In this document: piece by piece, positions 44,715 to 50,474 of the stretch
Layout: the number at the start of each line of letters is the position of its first letter
Position numbering within the stretch: position 1 is the first letter of the stretch
Assembly (NCBI GenBank): GCA_024699855.1
Contig: JAMPIQ010000011.1
Location: 1 to 50,474, forward strand
DNA: 50,474 nucleotides
Reading direction: 5' to 3'
Source of the DNA: Aphelenchoides besseyi
Taxonomy: Eukaryota; Nematoda; Chromadorea; Rhabditida; Aphelenchoididae
The notes under the pieces: generated by a model
What the model saw: only the letters and a program-made list of their open reading frames with translations
Database searches by the model: none
Told to the model about the DNA's origin: nothing
Position numbers and translations under genes: made by a program

Positions 44715-45426
44715 GCACAACGGCTTGCCGCTGCCGCTTTGGCGGCACCTCCAATCATTTCCGGACCGCCGTGCTGGCGGAAGGCCGGCGCCTGGGACCC
44801 CTATAATGGTAACTGAGGATGCCGATCTCGGCCCTCCGGCTGCATCGGCTGGGTTATCGTTTGCGGCGTCATCCGGCGACAGACGCTGGAGGATGCGCCG
44901 ACCTCGCGACCCGTTGTGGCTGAACCAGCGAACACGCTGGTACAAGGGCTGGCTGCAAAGCTGGCTGGTGATGACCCGTGCGCCCTTTGCGACCGCGCGC
45001 GACATGGGATGGTTTGCCTATGTGGTCTTTCAACTGCTGATCGGCGGCATGCTTCTGTCGTCGCTGGCGCACCCCCTGCTCTTCGTTTCGCTCGCATTCA
45101 TGACCATCGCCCTCCGGGAAAATGGCGCTGACCTGCTGCTCACCTGGCAGGGTCTTCCTGTTTTTTATCGATGTGCTGAATATCGTCGGAAGCTACACGA
45201 TCTTCGTGCTGATGGGCCGCGGCAGAATGATTGCCTATGAAAGAAGGCATGTCGGAAGGCGGTGGCTGGCAATACCCGCATATTGGCTGAGGCTGTCCAT
45301 CGCGGCCTGGCGGGCCGTGGTGGAACTCAACACCAAACCCTTCGCATGGAACAAGACGCCACACGCGCCTGTCGCGCCAAAAATACTCATGATCCGGCAT
45401 CTTCGGCAGAGCCGAAAACAGTCCTG
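44715..45426 (+). pseudogene. Fold-back copy of the GT2 gene
   Basis: Includes the loop: GGTSNHFRTAVLAE near 44750, a few residues before TED, and then the C-terminal half in one frame (NQRTRWYKGWLQSWLVMTR). Useful because it lacks the C-rich run. Not an independent gene. Confidence 0.75.
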
Positions 45427-45612
45427 ATACTTTTTCCGATCAGCCGCGACAGCCGTTCTCGGCTTCACTCACATTGCCGCCTCCGGCAAAGCCGTTGTCA
45501 GGCCTTACGGTTTAACTGCCGTCATCGGTAACGGCAGCCAGTGCCATTGCCGAACGAAGCTCCTCCCTCGGCAAGGACCCGTCATTTCATCCTGAAGGTG
45601 GCCGAAACCGCT

Positions 45613-45914
45613 CTACTTGGTAACGAGCTTGTTGCTTGATCAGGGCCGACGATGATCTGCACGATCAGACCGCCGACAAACCGCCGCCAACGAGCTGGCC
45701 GGCGAGAGCGCCGAGATCCACGCCTCCGGCTGCCGCATCGCCCCGCCGCGCCGAGCAGCGAACCGAGCACGGTTCCGCCGCCGAGGCCGCCGATGGCGCC
45801 GGCAATCAGATTGGCCGAGCGAACCAAGATCGGAGTCCTTCACTATCTTTTTCCGCCTGCCGTGCCGCCTACCGCACCGCCGACGATCTGGGCCAATATC
45901 GAAGCAAGATCCAT
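45613..45914 (-). pseudogene. Fold-back copy of glycine-rich gene
   Basis: Matches 43474-43780 in reverse complement with several indels; shows the stop after LVTK. Confidence 0.75.
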
Positions 45915-45970
45915 GTCTCATCCTCCTTCAGTCGTGTCCCCGACTATTCGAGGAAAACAAAGCCTCTTAT

Positions 45971-46703
45971 TCAGTCTGCGCAGGTTGAACCGAACCGGCA
46001 TGGCCGGCCTTCTCTTCCTCGGCCGAAGATTTCCAGATCACGGCCCCGATGGCGCCGCCGAGATCGGAGCGAGCCAGAACAGCCAGAGCTGCTGCAGCCG
46101 CCATCCCGCCAACGAACAATGCCTGTCCCGTGGAGCGGGCCGGATTGACGGATGTGTTTGGTGACCGGAATGGAAATCAGATGAATAAGGTAAGGGCAAG
46201 ACCGATGGCGATCGGCGCGAAGCCGGCAGGAACCCTGCCATGCGTAGAGCCCAGAATAACGATCAGGAAAAAACGCCGTTCAGGATGACTTCGATCAGCA
46301 AGCGCCGATACGAGAGAAGATCCGCCCGGCGAATGTTCACCATAACCATTGGCGGCAAAACCGCCGATTTTCACCCCCGCCTTGCGGTGAGGATGACATA
46401 AAGCGCCGCAGCCGCGACGACCGCCCCCAGGGAACCTGCCGCCACTATGTAAGGCACGAGGTTCGCCGCCGGGAAACTTACCGGCAACAGTGAGGCCGAC
46501 TGAAACGGCGGATTGAAATGACCGCCCGAAATGCCGCCACCGCATAATAGGCCATGGTCAGAACCGTCAGACCAAAAGCGAAAGCGACACCAAGGAAGCC
46601 AATGCCGAGTTCAGGAAAAGCGGCGGCAAAAACCGCACTGCCGCATCCTCCGAAGACGAGCCAAAAGGTTCCCAGAAATTCCGAAAGAAGTTTTGCGACT
46701 CAT
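45971..46703 (-). pseudogene. Fold-back copy of aqpZ
   Basis: Matches 42689-43420. Several indels differ from the left copy, so together they give an uninterrupted consensus. Confidence 0.85.
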
Positions 46704-46838
46704 AACACTTCCCCCATGTACGACCGCATCAACTATTACGTGCAATTTAAAATCGTAGTCAAGCTAAATTGCATATTCGCGTGGCTACCGACACAAATGG
46801 TGGCTAAACGCAGCAAGAGTGTCAGATGTCTGGGAAAA

Positions 46839-46889
46839 TGGAGGCGGGTGAAGGAATCGAACCCTCCGTATTCAGCCTTGGGAAGCTCG
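46839..46889 (-). other. Fold-back copy of the tRNA-Gly fragment
   Basis: Reverse complement of the 42510-42556 fragment, with an extra base in the anticodon arm and changes in the acceptor end. Confidence 0.75.
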
Positions 46890-47035
46890 ATCTATCTCTA
46901 TCATTTCAATATGTTATGGGGTAAAACTCGTATCTTCGGCGGTCGAAATTCTCTCAATGATTTTTCAATACGGCTTGTAAAACTTTACCGGCCCGACAAC
47001 ATGGGGAAGCTACTCCATATTGACTCTCTTCGTAA

Positions 47036-47343
47036 ATGAGAACATTATAGAACAAGACGAGAGAGCAAGAGACATGTCTGACCCCCCCGCCCGAACGGAA
47101 AAAGATTCATTGTAGTGCAGTTCAAAAAGGGGCGCCGGCGCGGCCATCGTGCCGGGCGATATGAGGCCACCGCCACCAGCGCAGCATCCGCGCGAAAAAA
47201 AATGGCGAGCGCCATGGCACCCCCCGGCACATAGGCGTTGCGGCAATACTCGGTCACCGTGGACGAGGAAAAGCGGCAGCATGGCAAATCCACCGCTTGC
47301 TGGTCTCGCACGGGCAAGATCGGCCGAACTTATGCCAGACTGA
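47036..47343 (+). pseudogene. Fold-back copy of the SOS-boxed gene
   Basis: Starts ATGAGAACATTATAGAAC, in which the SOS spacer has lost one base; ends with ATGCCAGACTGA, as in the left copy. Confidence 0.75.
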
Positions 47344-47514
47344 TTGACCGGCGCTGGCAGATTGGAGTCGAAACCATCCTCATGTTTTCCACCCGGAAAT
47401 TGGTGTTCTTGTTTCCACCGGGGATTTGTGTCAGCGCGCCAACCGGAACGCCTGCCTGCCTGAGTAGTGCAACGTTAGCACGAACCGCAATGATTTTTGG
47501 AATGACCAAGACTG

Positions 47515-48353
47515 GATTGGTTACCTCCCGGCTCTGAAAAAGGAGATTGGAAACGTGGCGGCCCGAACGCAACTAAAACAGCCGGAATGATATCGCGGCC
47601 CTAGTGTTATCCAATGGCCCATGACGGGCCAACGCGGTTGCTGCCGTGGAAACACTGCTGGACGAAATCCCACCAATCTGCATAAATCAGCTATCCATCG
47701 CCGCAACAGCCATTGGGGGCCCGGAGATACACACGCGGATGGAAGCCGAGCCCCCCGGCCAGCCGAGAATAATGCCGCCCTCGTTTCGCGTAAGCGATTT
47801 TGACCGGCGGCCAATAACTACAACATGGCCGCCCGAAAAACCCACCGGCAATCTTTGGTGCCTCAGCGGGACGCAGTCGGCGACCGTTTTTGGCAGGACC
47901 TGCACCCGGGCAATGGTATGGTCCCCCGTCGGCCCCGCGCAATCTGAGCGCTGCCAAGCGCGTCGGCAAATGCCTCACGACATATGGGCGCTAACAGCGC
48001 CGTTATGGAAAAAATTCCGGGCCATCATTTTAAAGTTCCATGGAGCCGCTGTATGCCGATGCCTTGGCTGCGGACAACCGGTGAGAGAAAAACAGTTTCG
48101 TTTCTGGCGCGCGCAAAAAAAGGTACTGGCCCCATGGAGCTATGAACCAAAGCCCGGCAACCTAACCTACGGGAAATATTTTTGTGGGGCCGAAGGCTAC
48201 CCAACGGGTTCTCGGCCCTATTGCCAAAACCCCATGGAACCGCGTCGTCAACCGTCGATCCTGGAAAAAGATGCCGCCCCCGAGCAAGAGCTAACGTCAA
48301 AACGCGCGGCTGGAGGTGCCGGGTTTGCCACGGATTGGGGCAGGCTAATCTAA
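47515..48353 (+). pseudogene. Fold-back copies of the two Cys-rich accessory genes
   Basis: Corresponds to 41200-41923; an open frame of 235 residues is produced by chance indels and keeps only blocks such as RCLGCG and ATDWGRLI. Confidence 0.7.
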
Positions 48354-48586
48354 GCCCGGACCACTCTCCCGCGAGATTCACACACCTCCGCCGCCAAAAC
48401 AGCGGAACATTGGAGGGCCGTGGTCCCGCCCGTAAGGAATGTTGCTTGTCTCAGAGCGCGGGACAAACGCAAAGCCATTGAAGTAAACCGGAGATAAGTC
48501 AGAAAGTTAAAGTACTCAGGTTGGGCACTAATTTTCCTTAAAAACTCGCAAAACGCCGAGGGTGAATCATTAATTGAGGGAAGCAC

Positions 48587-48774
48587 ATGTCGAAACAAAC
48601 AACTGAAAGAATCATACATTCCGACCCTTTGGAAGATTCGACGACCAGCGGCATCGGCGAACAAGTAATTAAAGACCATACTGGTCGGACGCTTAGGCAA
48701 GTATAAACCAAAAGAGAATAAACGGTTTTCGACCATACCGTCCCGAAACTGTTGGAACGGGAATCTTCTTTTAA
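48587..48774 (+). pseudogene. Fold-back copy of the repeat-protein gene
   Basis: One KDHTGRTL repeat survives clearly; the other is degraded. Confidence 0.7.
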
Positions 48775-48805
48775 ACAAGCCGTCTGCGATAAGTTCGGGG
48801 CCAAG

Positions 48806-49116
48806 ATGGCGTACTACATACCCTCACCCGAAACTCCCATGGGAAGCGTTGTAAAGAATTGTGGGACGCAGCTGCACCTGAATAGTCCAGGCGTGAATGA
48901 ACAAAGGTGGTTGCGGCCCCTATATTTCGAGACGCTTAGGAATAGCCCCGGAATGAAGCCGAAATAAATCTCCAAGCCGTTTGGAGATCTAGGACGAAGC
49001 GAGAAAATGCGAGTATGGCACAGTTCCTCGTCTCGGAAGGTGACAAAGTCCTTCAGAGAAGAGCGATGAAGACATCAGAAGATATCCGGCAGAAGACAGT
49101 TGATGACGATGACTGA
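48806..49116 (+). pseudogene. Fold-back copy of the winged-helix gene
   Basis: Begins MAYYIPSPETP, then is frame-broken and heavily changed relative to 40507-40794. Confidence 0.7.
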
Positions 49117-49233
49117 AATAAGCAATCGAATCATGGCCCCGCGACGGCTCGCCCTTATAAATCGATTGCTCAGAAACGCGAAAAAGACCGCCCGGCATGA
49201 AGCACGGGCCGGCTTGGGAAGGTGCACGGCAGG

Positions 49234-49579
49234 TCAACCCCCCATGCCTCCGGTCGAACCAGTTGTGGAAGACGCTTCGACACCACGTGGGCCCGAGGTA
49301 CGCCAGGGAACGCATTAACCGTGATGACTGCACGTGACCGAGAAAAGCGGCGTAAGGCAGCGCGCTTTCCACCGAATAAGACCGCCCATTCCGAGCTCCA
49401 CCCGGCAGTTCCCAACACCGTTCAATGCCGACGAATTTTGCGCCGACTTTCCGGACGAGCTTCGTTGCCATGCACATGAAGCGACCAAGCAAGAGGCGCT
49501 GATAGTGGTGAAGGCACCACCACCACACCCACGCATTCATCAGTTCGATGAATGATGAACGCGGTGTAATTTTTCCGCA
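49234..49579 (-). pseudogene. Fold-back copy of the holin gene
   Basis: Reverse complement of 40076-40400 with blocks SSFIELMNAWV and SLAYLGPTW still visible. Confidence 0.7.
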
Positions 49580-50474
49580 TGTGTCAGCGACCCTTTTCCA
49601 TGAACGGCGCAATCGTCCCCGTTCCAACAAACGTCGCACCCCGCACAGGCCCGCACCCGTCCGGTCAATTTTCCGTGATCTTCCTGCGTTGCGCCCGCGC
49701 GCCGATCAGTCAATTCGACCCCCGGCGCAGGCCCGCTACACATCGCCGGCCCCGAAATCATCCCACACCCGCCCCAGCGCAATCGTCACACCGAAAACAT
49801 GACGAGCGCTTGTCCGCCCTGCATCTGCTCGGCATCTTTTCCTGTCCTTTCAGTTTGCTGAATCCGCGCGATACGTCGCATTGCGGTCGCTGATGAGGCT
49901 GCCGGGTGGCGATGACAGACACCGCCACAAGCCAAGAAAACGTAAACTCGGTTTTTGCCATCACACAGCGAACCGTGCGACAAAGCAATTGGTTTGATCG
50001 CGGGAAAGAACGTCGCGTTTTTCCGATGGGCGATGATGCCGAGGAACGACGCCCGGGGACAAGAAGCGCGATCCACCCCAGGGCAAACCGAGCGACCATG
50101 CAGCAAAGCGGAACAAAGAGCGAGCCAGCGCCGGCCCTGGCACCGCTTCTTTCGTGGGCCAGAGCTTCAGAAGCAAATGAGACAGGTTGGTCGGACAATT
50201 ATGCCATCGGCAACAGGTGAGGGTGGCGGAGATGATTAGCCTTGTACTGCGTATCAGTCTTTTCCCCGATCCAGCCTTCGATACTCCGGATTAAGCTTTC
50301 GCCGAGAGGATAACCTGGTTTTAGGCCTTAACCACGCGGATCGGCTTGCTTCGGTTGCAGCTTTTGGGCGGAGCGGGCAAGCCTTAACCGACGACAGTTG
50401 TAATTCACTTTTTTCGACAAAAGGGGCTTCTTTCCTGCGACTGAGAACGAGGACGGGCAGCTTTCTGCCCCCGC
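49580..50474 (-). pseudogene. Fold-back copies of spanin-like and endolysin genes
   Basis: Reverse complement of about 39,202-40,074; the window ends inside the endolysin copy near the GGKKLPGL block. Confidence 0.7.

Larger units (their letters stand above)
44783..50474 (-). repeat. Right arm: degraded reverse-complement copy
   Basis: Reverse complement of 39,202-44,712 with frequent substitutions and indels. Anchor matches: GT2 (44840-45426 vs 43962-44560), aqpZ (45971-46703 vs 42689-43420), the tRNA-Gly fragment (46839-46889), the SOS-boxed gene (47036-47343), and endolysin (49,900-50,474 vs 39,202-39,700). Genes in this arm should not be counted as separate genes. Confidence 0.9.

Noticed and set aside
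44783..50474. A second set of aquaporin, holin and accessory genes
   Set aside because: They are reverse-complement copies with random indels, best explained by a fold-back read, not gene duplication.

Overview
The window looks like a Rhizobiaceae chromosome (Agrobacterium-like, judged from the aquaporin Z and glycosyltransferase genes at the right and from overall codon use) carrying a temperate phage with a contractile tail. DNA packaging and head genes are of the lambda type (gpNu1/gpA terminase, gpW, lambda-type portal, DUF2190 cement protein). The tail is of the P2 type (baseplate V/W/J/I, sheath, tube, gpE, tape measure, U, X, D), so the phage is a mosaic myophage.

Layout. Positions 1-840 hold the end of one gene and a broken ImmA/IrrE-like gene. 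Positions 880-7556 are a leftward early operon of small, tightly overlapping genes (TerB-like, DUF2303, ASCH domain, several unknowns) ending in a tyrosine integrase. Positions 7557-8580 are the immunity region: an XRE/S24 repressor with matching palindromic operators on both sides, inside divergent promoters. Positions 8578-15501 are the rightward early operon: a Cro-like protein, small regulators, two related proteins of which one carries a DNA methyltransferase domain, a replication initiator gene with iterons inside it, and a NusG paralogue. A structured noncoding stretch with a terminator (15511-15705) separates early from late genes. Late genes run 15747-40400 (terminase, head, tail, lysis), interrupted by one opposite-strand cargo gene (36206-36825). 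Accessory leftward genes lie at 40507-42366, the last behind an alphaproteobacterial SOS box. A 3' fragment of tRNA-Gly(CCC) at 42510-42556 is the likely right attachment site, followed by host genes: aqpZ, a glycine-rich membrane protein and a convergent GT2 glycosyltransferase.

Sequence quality dominates the reading. From about 44,780 to the end (50,474) the sequence is a noisy reverse complement of about 44,712 back to 39,202, folded around a loop of roughly 70 bases inside the glycosyltransferase gene; it is best read as a fold-back (inverted chimera) at a contig end. Many genes elsewhere are also split by single-base indels, often in homopolymers. I give the joined span and call these genes probably intact; the fold-back copy independently repairs some of them.

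The parts of most biological interest are the paired operator/promoter switch, the SOS-boxed small gene far from the repressor, the iterons inside the initiator gene, the NusG paralogue next to a chain of hairpins and a terminator, and a textbook -1 slippery site in the tail chaperone gene. None of these is proof of a wholly new system.
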